Positions 55,801 to 64,000 of a stretch of DNA of 64,000 bases are shown piece by piece. Both the position numbers and the translations under genes were made by a program. Under the pieces are notes generated by a model. It was not told the origin of the DNA. It did not search any database and saw nothing but the letters and a program-made list of their open reading frames with translations. Source of the DNA: Methylobacterium thuringiense (GTDB lineage: Bacteria > Pseudomonadota > Alphaproteobacteria > Rhizobiales > Beijerinckiaceae); assembly GCF_022179645.1 (NCBI RefSeq), contig NZ_BPRA01000025.1:29102-93101 (forward strand). Reading direction: 5' to 3'. Position 1 is the stretch's first letter. Each line of letters opens with the position of its first letter.

Positions 55801-56805
55801 ATGTCGTCGTTGAAGCGCAAGCCGCTCGTTGTCGTGACACGGCGCCTGCCCGAGGCGGTCGAGGCGCGCATGCGCGAATTGTTCGACTGCCGGCTGAACC
55901 CGGACGACACGCCGCTGGAGCAGGAAGCGCTCGTCGCCGCGTTGCGCGAGGCGGACGTTCTGGTCCCCACCGTGACCGACGAGATCGACGCCGGCCTGCT
56001 GGCCCAGGCCGGGCCGAACCTCCGGCTGATCGCGAATTTCGGCAACGGCGTCGACCACATCGATGTCGGCACGGCGCTCGAGCGCGGCATCACGGTGACC
56101 AACACGCCGGGCGTGCTGACCGAAGACACCGCCGACATGACGATGGCGCTGATCCTCGCCGTCGCCCGCCGGGTCGCCGAGGGCGCGCGCATCATCCCGG
56201 ACGACAACTGGAGCACCGGCTGGTCGCCGACCTGGATGCTCGGCCGCCGCATCACCGGCAAGCGCCTCGGCATCGTCGGAATGGGCCGGATCGGCCAGGC
56301 GCTGGCCCGCCGCGCCAAGGCGTTCGGCCTGTCGATCCACTATCACAACCGCCGCCGGGTGCCCGCAGCGATCGAAGCCGGCCTCGAGGCGACCTACTGG
56401 GAATCCCTCGACCAGATGCTCGCCCGCGTCGACGTGGTCTCGGTGAACTGCCCGCACACGCCCGCGACCTACCACCTGCTCTCGGCCCGCCGCCTCAAGC
56501 TCCTCAAGCCCGAGGCCATCGTCGTGAACACCGCCCGCGGCGAGGTGATCGACGAGACTGCGCTCGCCCGTTTGATCGAGGCGGGCGATATCTCGGGCGC
56601 CGGCCTCGACGTGTTCGAACAGGAGCCGGCCGTCAGCCCCCGCCTCGTCAAGCTCGCCCGCGCCGGCAAGGTCGTGCTGCTGCCCCATATGGGCTCGGCG
56701 ACGCACGAGAGCCGCACCGACATGGGAGAGAAGGTCATCATCAACATCAAGACCTTCATGGACGGCCACCGGCCGCCGGACCGCATCCTTCCCAGCATGC
56801 TCTGA
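55801..56805 (+). CDS. D-2-hydroxyacid dehydrogenase (glyoxylate/hydroxypyruvate reductase type)
   Basis: The product is 334 aa. Its dinucleotide motif is GIVGMGRIG (Gly160-x-Gly162-x-x-Gly165) and its catalytic residues are Arg246, Glu275 and His296 (LLPHMGSA). After the second beta strand the sequence is YHNRRR, basic where NAD-dependent members have Asp, which suggests NADPH preference. Glyoxylate and hydroxypyruvate are common substrates of this GyaR-like subgroup; in serine-cycle methylotrophs hydroxypyruvate reductase is central, but that enzyme is a different lineage, so this one may have an auxiliary role. A strong GGGAGG precedes the ATG. Confidence 0.9.
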   Translation: MSSLKRKPLVVVTRRLPEAVEARMRELFDCRLNPDDTPLEQEALVAALREADVLVPTVTDEIDAGLLAQAGPNLRLIANFGNGVDHIDVGTALERGITVTNTPGVLTEDTADMTMALILAVARRVAEGARIIPDDNWSTGWSPTWMLGRRITGKRLGIVGMGRIGQALARRAKAFGLSIHYHNRRRVPAAIEAGLEATYWESLDQMLARVDVVSVNCPHTPATYHLLSARRLKLLKPEAIVVNTARGEVIDETALARLIEAGDISGAGLDVFEQEPAVSPRLVKLARAGKVVLLPHMGSATHESRTDMGEKVIINIKTFMDGHRPPDRILPSML

Positions 56806-56822
56806 GCGCGAGAGAGACGGCG

Positions 56823-57113
56823 ATGGCGAGCGATCCCGACCTCGATCCGGCCATCACCCGGCTCGTCGCACTCGCCGAGGCCGCCGCCCTCGCGAAGGGA
56901 TCGGCGGAGCGCCTCCAGGACGTCAGCCCTGAGGATTGGCAGCGCGTGCTCGACCGGGTCGCAGCTCAGGCGCAGCGGGACGGCGTGCCCCTGCCGGAGG
57001 GTTGGAAGCAGATTCTTGTCCGGCACCGCGACCGGGAGCGGTTGCGCTCCGATACGGACGATGTCCGGCTCGCGGAGCAGGGCGAGGTTTTTTCGCGCGA
57101 GGACGACGCCTAG
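56823..57113 (+). CDS. Small conserved-looking cytosolic protein of unknown function
   Basis: This 96-aa acidic protein has no signal or membrane segment. It starts 17 bp after the dehydrogenase stop, with a GAGAGA ribosome-binding stretch, so the two are likely co-transcribed. The pattern EDWQRVLDRVAAQAQRDGVP suggests a helical domain. Its stop overlaps the stop of the convergent EI24 gene by four bases (CTAG). No family is recognised. Confidence 0.7.
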   Translation: MASDPDLDPAITRLVALAEAAALAKGSAERLQDVSPEDWQRVLDRVAAQAQRDGVPLPEGWKQILVRHRDRERLRSDTDDVRLAEQGEVFSREDDA

Positions 57114-57826
57114 CGCAGGCGTCCCGTCGCAGCCGGCGCCTCAAGCAACGTCTTCCGGCTCAGCCCCTTGTGCAGGTGGACCATCAGCGCAATCCCGAAC
57201 AACGGCACGATCAGGTTCACGATCGGCACAACCATCAGCCCGGCGAGCATGGCGCCGCCCGAAAGCGTCGTCAGGTTGAAATGCCGGCGCATGGCCTGCG
57301 CCTCGGCCAGCGGCCGGAAGCGGCTGGCGGCGGCTTCGAAGTATTCCCGGCTGAGCAGGTAGGTGTTGGCGCCGAAGAAGGCGACGAGGTTTACGCCGGG
57401 CACGAAGATCAGCACCAGCGCCACGAGATTGACCGCGAGTGCCAGCCCGGCGAAGCGGAGCGCGTAGAGCAGCGCCTGTCCCCAGGGCAGGGGGCGGCCG
57501 GGTGGGTCGTTCGGAAAGTCCGTGCGCTCGACGATCGCGGCCGCGTCGTCGAGGAAGAAGCCCGCCACCAGGATCGAGACCGCCGGCATGATGTAGGCGA
57601 TCGCCACGAACAGGCCGGCGCCGGCCAGGAAGAACGCGATCGTGTCGAGCATCGGGTAGTCGGCCGCGATGTGGTGGCTCGACTGGAACCACTGGATCAG
57701 CCGCGTCAGCGCGAACCAGACCAGGATCAGCAGCCCCAGTGTCAGCCCGAGCGACTTCAGCAGGATCGCCCGCATCGGCGGGGAAAAGACCTGGCGCAGG
57801 GCCGCGGCGGCGGCTTTGATCAGCAT
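57110..57826 (-). CDS. EI24/CysZ-family membrane protein
   Basis: This 238-aa protein has about four hydrophobic helices; the segment FVPGVNLVAFFGANTYLLSR followed by EYFEAAASRFRP matches the CysZ/EI24 domain found in bacterial sulfate transporters. The family ranges from CysZ (sulfate uptake) to proteins of unknown role, and no cysteine-synthesis genes are near, so sulfate transport is not certain. Convergent, with a four-base overlap, to the small gene on the left. Start ATG at 57826. Confidence 0.82.
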   Translation of the reverse strand: MLIKAAAAALRQVFSPPMRAILLKSLGLTLGLLILVWFALTRLIQWFQSSHHIAADYPMLDTIAFFLAGAGLFVAIAYIMPAVSILVAGFFLDDAAAIVERTDFPNDPPGRPLPWGQALLYALRFAGLALAVNLVALVLIFVPGVNLVAFFGANTYLLSREYFEAAASRFRPLAEAQAMRRHFNLTTLSGGAMLAGLMVVPIVNLIVPLFGIALMVHLHKGLSRKTLLEAPAATGRLR

Positions 57827-57976
57827 CGCATGTCCGAGTGTGAGACGTCGTCGCGACGGGTTCTCGCCGCAGGGCGGCGTTCGCGCAAGACCATCACAGC
57901 GCCATGCCCATCGGGCTCGTTTTCCCGGCCCGCACGTTCACCCGGCGAACCCGCAACCGCGACGAACGGAGCGACC

Positions 57977-58924
57977 ATGCCGAAACCCGCCACCGCCCTG
58001 CTGCTCGCCGGCCTCCTGCTCGCGAGCCCCGCCACCGCCCACGAGGTCGGCGCCTGGGCCGGTGCGAGCAGCGCCCCCGCCGAGCGCTCCGAGGTCGCCG
58101 TCGCGGCCATCGACGGCAAGGCCTATGTCGTCGGCGACTACAACGGCGCCACCGAACTGCTGATCTACGACCTCGCCAAAGACTCGTGGAGCCGCGGCGC
58201 GGCTTTCCCCTATCCCGTCCACCACACCATGGCGGTGGGGCAGGGCGGAAAAGTCTACGTGTTCGGCGGCTACGTGAACGGCTGGGACGCCACCGACAAG
58301 GTCTGGGCCTACGACCCGAAGACGGATGCCTGGGAGCCTCGCGCGCCGTTGCCCACGGCCCGCGCCGCCGGCGGTGCGACGCTGCTCGGCGACAAGATCC
58401 ACGTCGTCAGCGGCAGCGTCTCGGGCCGCAAGAACACCCCCGTCCACGAGATCTACGACCCGGCGAAGGACAGCTGGAGCAAGGCCGCGCCGCTCACCAC
58501 CCCGCGCGACCATCTCTCGGTCCAGGCCATTGACGGCCGGATCGTCGCGGTTGGTGGAAGGGTCGACGGCAATTCCGGAACCAACCTCACCACGAACCAG
58601 GTCTACGACCCGGCCAAGGACGCCTGGACCGACGCGGCGCCTCTGCCGACCGCACGCAGCGGCACCGCCTCGGCGGTGCTCGGCCAGGACGTCTACGTCA
58701 TCGGCGGCGAGTCGAAGCAGAAGACGTTCGATGACGTCGAGGCTTTCGACCTGCCCAAGAATTTCTGGCGCAGCCTCGCGAAATTGCCGAGCGCCCGGCA
58801 CGGCTTCGGCGCGGTGACCTATGACGGCCGCATCTACACCATCGTCGGCAGCCCGAAGCCCGGCGGCTTCAAGTCCGGCACGGTCGAGGTGTTCGATCCG
58901 AAGGGCGCGGCGGCCGTGCGCTGA
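57977..58924 (+). CDS. Exported kelch-repeat beta-propeller protein
   Basis: This 315-aa protein has a signal peptide (MPKPATALLLAGLLLASPAT, cleavage near AHE) followed by about six kelch repeats of ~48 residues. Each has the usual GG pair or near version and a Tyr-Asp-x-x-x-Asp-x-Trp turn (YDLAKDSW, YDPKTDAW, YDPAKDSW, YDPAKDAW). The fold is a six-bladed beta propeller working as a protein- or sugar-binding platform; some bacterial kelch proteins are sialate epimerases (NanM), but the catalytic pattern is not visible here. ATG at 57977 has CGGAG five bases upstream. Confidence 0.88.
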   Translation: MPKPATALLLAGLLLASPATAHEVGAWAGASSAPAERSEVAVAAIDGKAYVVGDYNGATELLIYDLAKDSWSRGAAFPYPVHHTMAVGQGGKVYVFGGYVNGWDATDKVWAYDPKTDAWEPRAPLPTARAAGGATLLGDKIHVVSGSVSGRKNTPVHEIYDPAKDSWSKAAPLTTPRDHLSVQAIDGRIVAVGGRVDGNSGTNLTTNQVYDPAKDAWTDAAPLPTARSGTASAVLGQDVYVIGGESKQKTFDDVEAFDLPKNFWRSLAKLPSARHGFGAVTYDGRIYTIVGSPKPGGFKSGTVEVFDPKGAAAVR

Positions 58925-59045
58925 CGCACCGCGCGTTCGCGCCCTGGCTGCAGCGGGCACAGGTCCGACATGAGCGGCACGGCCCTGCGGGGCCGGGCCT
59001 GCGCCGCTAGGTTGTCCTCATGTTGCGACGCAAAATGAATCGGCC

Positions 59046-60275
59046 ATGACGAACACACCCGCCGCCTGCTGCGACGAAGCCGGAGCGCTGCCGGCCGGCC
59101 GCGAGGTGCATCCGTCGCTCGTCATCCTGGCGCTCGCCATCGGCGGCTTCGCCATCGGCACGACCGAGTTCGCCTCGATGAGCCTGCTGCCGGAATTCGC
59201 ACCGGCGCTCGGCATCGACGTGCCCACCGGCGGCCACGTCATCAGCGCCTACGCGCTCGGCGTCGTCGTCGGCGCGCCGATCATCGCGGTGTTGGCGGCG
59301 CGGATCGCGCGGCGCACGCTGCTGGTCGGGCTGATGGTGATGTTCGCAGCCGGCAACCTGCTCTCCGCGCTCGCGCCGAGCTACCACACCATGCTGGCCT
59401 TCCGGTTCTTCACCGGCCTGCCGCACGGCGCCTATTTCGGCATCGCCATGCTGCTCGCATCCTCGCTTGTGCCGCGCGACAAGCGTGCCGGCGCTTCGGC
59501 GAAGGTGCTCACCGGGCTGACCGTCGCGACGGTGGTCGGCGTGCCGTTCGCCAACATCGTCGGCCAGGTCTTCGGCTGGCGCTGGAGCTTTGGCATCGTC
59601 GCCGGGCTGGCGCTGCTGACGGCGGCGCTGGTGCGGCTCTATGCGCCGCTCGGCGCACCGATCCCGGGGGCGAGCCCGTTGCGCGAACTCGGCGCGCTCA
59701 AGCGCGGCCAAGTCTGGCTGACCCTCGCCATCGGCGCCATCGGCTTCGGCGGGATGTTTTCGGTCTACACCTACCTCGCCTCGACCATGCTGGAGGTGAC
59801 GAAAACCTCGCCGGCCCTGATCCCGGTGGCGCTGGCCGTCTTCGGCCTTGGACTCACGATCGGCAACCTCGCCTGGGCCTGGATCGCCGACCGCTCCGGC
59901 GCCCTGATGGCCTCGGCCGGTGCGACGCTGGTCTGGAGCGCGGTGATGCTGGCGCTCTACCCCGCCGCGACGCAAAACCTCTGGACGCTCCTGCCCGTGG
60001 TCTTCCTGATCGGCAGCGGCGGCGGCCTCGCCACCATCCTGCAGACCCGCCTGATGGACGTCGCCGAGGATGCCCAGACACTGGCCGCCGCCCTCAACCA
60101 CTCCGCCTTCAACGTCGCCAACGCGCTGGGCCCCTGGCTCGCCGGCCTCGCCATCGCCGCCGGATACGGCCTGCCGTCGACGGGGTGGGTCGGCGTGGCG
60201 CTGGCGCTTGGGGGGCTTGGGGTGTGGGCGGTCTCGCTGGTGTCGGATCGCAGGCGGGTGCGGGCGGTCGCGTAG
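59046..60275 (+). CDS. MFS exporter of the AraJ/YdhP (DHA1) group
   Basis: This 409-aa inner-membrane protein has about 12 helices. The N terminus [20 protein letters not shown] followed by MSLLPEFA is diagnostic of the AraJ/YdhP/YnfM subgroup of the major facilitator superfamily, which exports sugars, purine analogues or drugs. [20 protein letters not shown] occurs near the C terminus as expected. No local regulator is seen. It begins 121 bp after the kelch gene; a ribosome-binding site is not evident. Confidence 0.92.
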   Translation: MTNTPAACCDEAGALPAGREVHPSLVILALAIGGFAIGTTEFASMSLLPEFAPALGIDVPTGGHVISAYALGVVVGAPIIAVLAARIARRTLLVGLMVMFAAGNLLSALAPSYHTMLAFRFFTGLPHGAYFGIAMLLASSLVPRDKRAGASAKVLTGLTVATVVGVPFANIVGQVFGWRWSFGIVAGLALLTAALVRLYAPLGAPIPGASPLRELGALKRGQVWLTLAIGAIGFGGMFSVYTYLASTMLEVTKTSPALIPVALAVFGLGLTIGNLAWAWIADRSGALMASAGATLVWSAVMLALYPAATQNLWTLLPVVFLIGSGGGLATILQTRLMDVAEDAQTLAAALNHSAFNVANALGPWLAGLAIAAGYGLPSTGWVGVALALGGLGVWAVSLVSDRRRVRAVA

Positions 60276-60337
60276 CTGGGTGCTGTGGGGGGCATCGGAC
60301 CCCTCGCTCTTCGTTGAGCTCCCGGCCCCGGGGCGCT

Positions 60338-62389
60338 ATGCAACCACCCATGGACCTCCAAGTTTCCGCGAGTCGCCCCCCGGCTCCCATCGCCTGCACG
60401 CTGTCGCGTCCCAGGGAGGCGGCGCCGTTTCTGCCCATGAGCCGCGCCGAGATGGACGCGCTCGGGTGGGATTCCTGCGACGTCGTCCTGGTTACGGGTG
60501 ACGCCTATGTCGATCATCCGAGCTTCGGCATGGCCATCATCGGCCGGCTGCTCGAAGCGCAGGGGTTCCGGGTCGGCATCATCGCGCAGCCCGACTGGCA
60601 ATCGGCGGAGCCGTTCAAGGCGCTCGGCCGGCCGGCGCTGTTCTTCGGCGTCACCGGCGGCAACCTCGATTCGATGGTGAACCGCTACACGGCGGACCGT
60701 CGCCTGCGAAGCGACGACGCCTACACGGCGGGCGGGGAAGGCGGCGCCCGGCCGGACCGCTGCACCATCGTCTACACGCAGCGCTGCCGCGAGGCCTACA
60801 AGGACGTGCCGATCATCCTCGGCGGCATCGAGGCCTCGCTGCGCCGCATCGCCCATTACGATTACTGGTCCGACAAGGTGCGCCGCTCGATCCTGGCGGA
60901 TGCGAAGGCCGACCTGCTCCTCTACGGCAATGCCGAGCGCGCCGTGGTCGAGGTGGCGAACCGCCTCGCGGCCGGCGCGGCGCCGCACGAGCTCGATTCC
61001 GTGCGGGGCGTCGCCCTGTTCCGCCGTGTGCCCGAGCATTACACCGAGCTGCCCGCCGACGATCTCGACTCGGCCGACGAGGCCGCCATGCGCCGCCCCG
61101 GCGAAACCGTGATCCGGCTCCCCGCCTACGACGAGGTCAAGGACGACAAGGAGGCCTATGCCCGCGCCTCGCGGGTGCTGCACCGGGAGGCCAACCCCGG
61201 CAACGCCCGCCCCCTCGTCCAGCGCCACGGCGACCGCGACCTGTGGCTGAACCCGCCGCCGATCCCGCTCTCCAGCGAGGAGATGGATGCGGTCTACGAT
61301 CTGCCCTACGCCCGCGCGCCCCATCCCGCCTACGGCGACGCGAAGATCCCCGCCTGGGACATGATCAAGTTCTCGGTGACGATCATGCGCGGCTGCTTTG
61401 GCGGCTGCACCTTCTGCTCCATCACCGAGCACGAGGGCCGCGTCATCCAGAACCGCTCGGAAGGCTCGATCCTGCGCGAGATCGAGCTGATCCGCGACAA
61501 GACGCCGGGTTTTACGGGCGTGATCTCGGATGTCGGCGGGCCGACGGCGAACATGTATCGGATGGCCTGCAAGGACCCGAAGATCGAGGCGGCGTGCCGC
61601 CTGCCCTCCTGCGTGTTTCCGGACATCTGCCCGAACCTGAACACCTCGCACGACGACCTGATCCGCCTCTACCGCAAGGTCCGCGAGGTGAAGGGCGTCA
61701 AGAAGGTGATGGTCGCCTCCGGCGTGCGCTACGACCTAGCGGTCCGAAGCCCCGAATACGTCGAGGAGCTCGTGACCCATCACGTCGGCGGCCGTCTCAA
61801 GATCGCACCCGAGCACACCGAGCGCGGGCCCCTCGACCTGATGATGAAGCCGGGGATCGGCACCTACGACCGCTTCAAGGAGATGTTCGAGGCCGCCGCC
61901 AAGAAAGCCGGCAAGAAATACTACCTGATCCCGTATTTCATCGCGGCGCATCCCGGCACCACCGACGCGGACATGATGAACCTCGCCGTCTGGCTGAAGA
62001 AAAACGACTACCGCGCCGATCAGGTCCAGACGTTCCTGCCCTCGCCCATGGCGACGGCCACGACCATGTATCACACCGAGATCAACCCGCTGCAGGGCGT
62101 GCGGCGCGGCGGCAGCGAGCCCGTCGACGCGATCAAGGGGATGCGGCAGCGCCGGCTGCACAAGGCGTTCCTGCGCTACCACGATCCCGAGAACTGGCCC
62201 CTGCTGCGCGAGGCGCTGCGGGCGATGGGCCGCGCCGATCTCATCGGGCCGAGGCCGGACCAGCTCATTCCGCTCGCGCAGCCGCCGGGAACGGGCTTGG
62301 GTGCGGGAAAGGGGCAAGGCCGCCCGCGGCCCATGCGCCACCCCGGCGCGCCGCGTTTCACCACGAAGGGCGTGCCGCTGGGGAAGTGA
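60338..62389 (+). CDS. YgiQ-family radical SAM protein
   Basis: This 683-aa enzyme of unknown reaction has an N-terminal UPF0313 domain ([20 protein letters not shown] followed by [14 protein letters not shown]). The radical-SAM iron-sulfur motif is [10 protein letters not shown] (C-x3-C-x2-C), followed by LRDEI-like sequence and [18 protein letters not shown]. The C-terminal DUF3362 has [18 protein letters not shown]. The protein is complete. Start ATG at 60338; a second ATG at 60350 is equally plausible. The downstream end is a Gly/Pro-rich tail. Confidence 0.95.
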   Translation: MQPPMDLQVSASRPPAPIACTLSRPREAAPFLPMSRAEMDALGWDSCDVVLVTGDAYVDHPSFGMAIIGRLLEAQGFRVGIIAQPDWQSAEPFKALGRPALFFGVTGGNLDSMVNRYTADRRLRSDDAYTAGGEGGARPDRCTIVYTQRCREAYKDVPIILGGIEASLRRIAHYDYWSDKVRRSILADAKADLLLYGNAERAVVEVANRLAAGAAPHELDSVRGVALFRRVPEHYTELPADDLDSADEAAMRRPGETVIRLPAYDEVKDDKEAYARASRVLHREANPGNARPLVQRHGDRDLWLNPPPIPLSSEEMDAVYDLPYARAPHPAYGDAKIPAWDMIKFSVTIMRGCFGGCTFCSITEHEGRVIQNRSEGSILREIELIRDKTPGFTGVISDVGGPTANMYRMACKDPKIEAACRLPSCVFPDICPNLNTSHDDLIRLYRKVREVKGVKKVMVASGVRYDLAVRSPEYVEELVTHHVGGRLKIAPEHTERGPLDLMMKPGIGTYDRFKEMFEAAAKKAGKKYYLIPYFIAAHPGTTDADMMNLAVWLKKNDYRADQVQTFLPSPMATATTMYHTEINPLQGVRRGGSEPVDAIKGMRQRRLHKAFLRYHDPENWPLLREALRAMGRADLIGPRPDQLIPLAQPPGTGLGAGKGQGRPRPMRHPGAPRFTTKGVPLGK

Positions 62390-62691
62390 CGGGGCTCGCG
62401 CGCCCGGTAATCGGATGTTTCGAGGGTGGCTTACGGGGGGGCTACGGCCCCACGCGGACAAACCGAAAGCCATCTGACCCGGTCGTAGAGCGCACTGGCA
62501 GGTCCGAACCCGAGCTGGTCGTAAACGTCAATGCGAGCGCTGCCCGAAAGCCGCCATCTGTCGGCCGTCCATCGAGTTCGGCTCGGGGTGGGTTGCGGAT
62601 ATTACCTCTACGCCCAAAAGCTGACGTTGGGCCGCAGTAACGCGATCCGTACCGATGCTGTTGTCCGATTGATCGTCATGCCCGCTGCCCC
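62390..62691. other. Non-coding gap after ygiQ with short repeats
   Basis: No gene is supported. CCGAAAGCCATCTG, then CCCGGTCGTAG (62463-62488), recurs with four changes at 63906-63931, on the other side of the next gene. A third, weaker relative (CGAAAGCCGCCATCTGTCGG) occurs near 62551-62570. Frames crossing the gap on the minus strand are not plausible proteins. Confidence 0.5.
62463..62488 (+). repeat. 26-bp direct repeat, left copy
   Basis: It reads CCGAAAGCCATCTGACC, then CGGTCGTAG. It matches 63906-63931 at 22 of 26 positions; together they bracket the gene at 62692-63888. Confidence 0.5.
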
Positions 62692-63888
62692 TTAGAAACG
62701 TCGATGCAGATAGAGGTACTCGTCTTTCTCGAATACGCTGAAGGCGTAGTCGAAACCCAGAAGGCGGCCGCTCGCCTCGATGCCGTTGATGCGCATCGTC
62801 GGGCGCCTGTCCCGATGTTCCAATTGCCAATCGGCGTCGAAGCAGTAGGCGAAGCCCTGCGTCTCGGGAGCGACCTCCAGATCTACGTAGGTCGTCGCGC
62901 TGCGCTCCAGTCCTGGTCGCAACCAGGGCAGGCCCGCCTCCCAGCGCAGCAGAAACAGCGAACCCTGGACGTCCCTGATGGAGTACGGGATTGTGCCGCC
63001 GCCCGAGCGCCGGTAGAGCCCGTTGCCCGGTGTTTCCTGTTTTCGGTAGTGCGACAGGAGTTGACCCTCGAAGACGCGGTTGGCAGCGGGCTTGCTGGCG
63101 TAGAGCACGTCCGAGACGGCGCGCCAGTCGTCTGCAGCCGGCACCCAATAGAGCAGCTCGTCCGCCGGGCGGAAGCGCGCGAGCGCCGGGCGCAACGTTT
63201 CCGGGATCTGCAACCGCAGGACGCCGTAGCAGTTGCTCGGCGAGCCGAAGAGCCGGGCGTACCGGGCCGGGTCGGCGAGCAGGTCTGGGGTCGCCTTCAG
63301 CCCGTCCGGATTGTCGCCTGTCAGTGAGCCCGCCGCCCATCGCGGGATAAGGTTCTCCGGCGCGCTCGCCATCCAGCGCTCGAAGTCCGCGGGCGTGGCC
63401 GGCTCCACCTCTGCACCGGAGAACGTGAGTTGGGCGCGTGGATTGGCGTAGGCGTCGTCAGAAGCGTAGAGGATGCCGAACGACAGATCGTCCGCATGCT
63501 CGTACCAGATGACGTACGGGAGGAAATCCTTCGGCACGTCGCCATTCGCTGTGGTTCCGCCATTGCAGAGGCCGGGCGTGCGGATTTCCAAGGCGTGGCC
63601 GGCGGAGATGGAGAAGGCGTAGCGATAGGGAAAACGCCCGACGTCGAGCGAACTGCCTCCATCGCGGTAGCGGGTGACGCGTGCGCCGCAGCCGACGACG
63701 ATGTCGGCCTCGACCGGCTCGCCGGCGTGACGGAGGTGCACGCGCAGCCGGAAGAAGCTGGCTTGGTCGTGCACGTCGCGGGTGAAGAAGAGTTTGCGTC
63801 CGAGGATCGAGTTGGCGACGACGCCGACCAGCACGGCGATTACCACGAGCAGCAGCGCGAGCCGGATCTTCCTCATTCCGCCCATCAT
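62692..63888 (-). CDS. Membrane-anchored exported protein of unknown function
   Basis: The product is 398 aa. An N-terminal hydrophobic helix (residues ~8-30, LALLLVVIAVLVGVVANSIL) anchors or exports a large beta-rich remainder with many aromatic residues (VIWYEHADDLSFGILYASDD, ELLYWVPAADDWRAVSDVLY). Two cysteines (VVGCG, GLCNGG) lie early in the mature part. No recognised domain. The start could be either of two adjacent ATGs (63888, 63885) or a third at 63876. The gene is flanked by short direct repeats and has a GC profile like its neighbours, so transfer is possible but not shown. Confidence 0.75.
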   Translation of the reverse strand: MMGGMRKIRLALLLVVIAVLVGVVANSILGRKLFFTRDVHDQASFFRLRVHLRHAGEPVEADIVVGCGARVTRYRDGGSSLDVGRFPYRYAFSISAGHALEIRTPGLCNGGTTANGDVPKDFLPYVIWYEHADDLSFGILYASDDAYANPRAQLTFSGAEVEPATPADFERWMASAPENLIPRWAAGSLTGDNPDGLKATPDLLADPARYARLFGSPSNCYGVLRLQIPETLRPALARFRPADELLYWVPAADDWRAVSDVLYASKPAANRVFEGQLLSHYRKQETPGNGLYRRSGGGTIPYSIRDVQGSLFLLRWEAGLPWLRPGLERSATTYVDLEVAPETQGFAYCFDADWQLEHRDRRPTMRINGIEASGRLLGFDYAFSVFEKDEYLYLHRRF

Positions 63889-63905
63889 GGCCCAACGGTG
63901 AACGT

Positions 63906-63931
63906 CCGAAAACCATCTGTTCCGGCCGTAG
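63906..63931 (+). repeat. 26-bp direct repeat, right copy
   Basis: It reads CCGAAAACCATCTGTTC, then CGGCCGTAG; it is the partner of 62463-62488. The following bases (AAGCGGACGTTTCCGGC) resemble a short intergenic relic common in proteobacteria. Beyond it, to the window end, no gene is seen. Confidence 0.5.
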
Positions 63932-64000
63932 GAAGATGCCTCACTGTGCAGCCTGCAAGCGGACGTTTCCGGCTTCCCCGAAGGGTCCAGGCCGTGTCAA

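Overview
This GC-rich window looks like a chromosomal segment of an alphaproteobacterium, most probably Methylobacteriaceae (Methylobacterium/Methylorubrum type). The evidence is an Irr-type Fur protein with a heme regulatory motif, a membrane-anchored CycM-type cytochrome c, duplicated YejA-like binding proteins, an intracellular PHB depolymerase with a cysteine nucleophile, DUF1285 and DUF6111 proteins, a perfect CtrA box, and many short intergenic palindromes of the kind found in that group. The genus is an inference; no rRNA or tRNA gene is present to settle it.

Layout. 1-11 kb: the tail of a hybrid histidine kinase, lepA, a secreted proline-rich protein, a PepSY/two-component module (3.3-6.2 kb), a Tat-exported esterase, a VIT-family transporter, the remnant of a LysR regulator, typA and minC. 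11-19 kb: pterin-4a-carbinolamine dehydratase, a three-gene ABC importer, pheA, kdsB, cycM and a YihY membrane protein. 19-27 kb: two YejA-like binding proteins and YejB without YejE or YejF, then a GNAT, an epoxide-hydrolase-like enzyme and a catalase-like protein. 27-35 kb: a leftward operon MoxR ATPase - DUF58 - BatA/DUF4159 - VWA-like protein - membrane-anchored hypothetical. 35-44 kb: a hotdog thioesterase, a membrane PAS-GGDEF-EAL protein convergent with an RpfF-like crotonase, DUF1285, a CoA-type Nudix enzyme, DUF6111, a CCA-adding enzyme and trpA. 44-64 kb: a locally AT-richer stretch with a tiny ORF, a hybrid kinase, an adenosine kinase, a Uma2 protein, ligA, a GST, PHB depolymerase, irr, an SH3 protein, a hydroxyacid dehydrogenase, an EI24 protein, a kelch protein, an MFS exporter, a YgiQ radical SAM protein and an unrecognised membrane-anchored protein.

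Most of the window is housekeeping or accessory metabolism. The strongest lead is at 36.6-40.4 kb. A crotonase with both catalytic glutamates of diffusible-signal-factor (DSF) synthases lies tail to tail with a PAS-GGDEF-EAL protein. The pairing resembles the RpfF/RpfR fatty-acid signalling systems of Burkholderia and Cronobacter, and a TTAA-N7-TTAAC CtrA box lies upstream of the synthase gene.

Other leads are: tandem 11-bp-phased repeats between two PepSY genes that both encode poly-Asp tails; a shared leader element 49-50 nt upstream of two unrelated start codons; three copies of a ~110-bp hairpin element, two inside operons; and a 55-codon ORF in the AT-richer patch. No CRISPR array, complete insertion sequence, prophage or rRNA/tRNA gene was seen.
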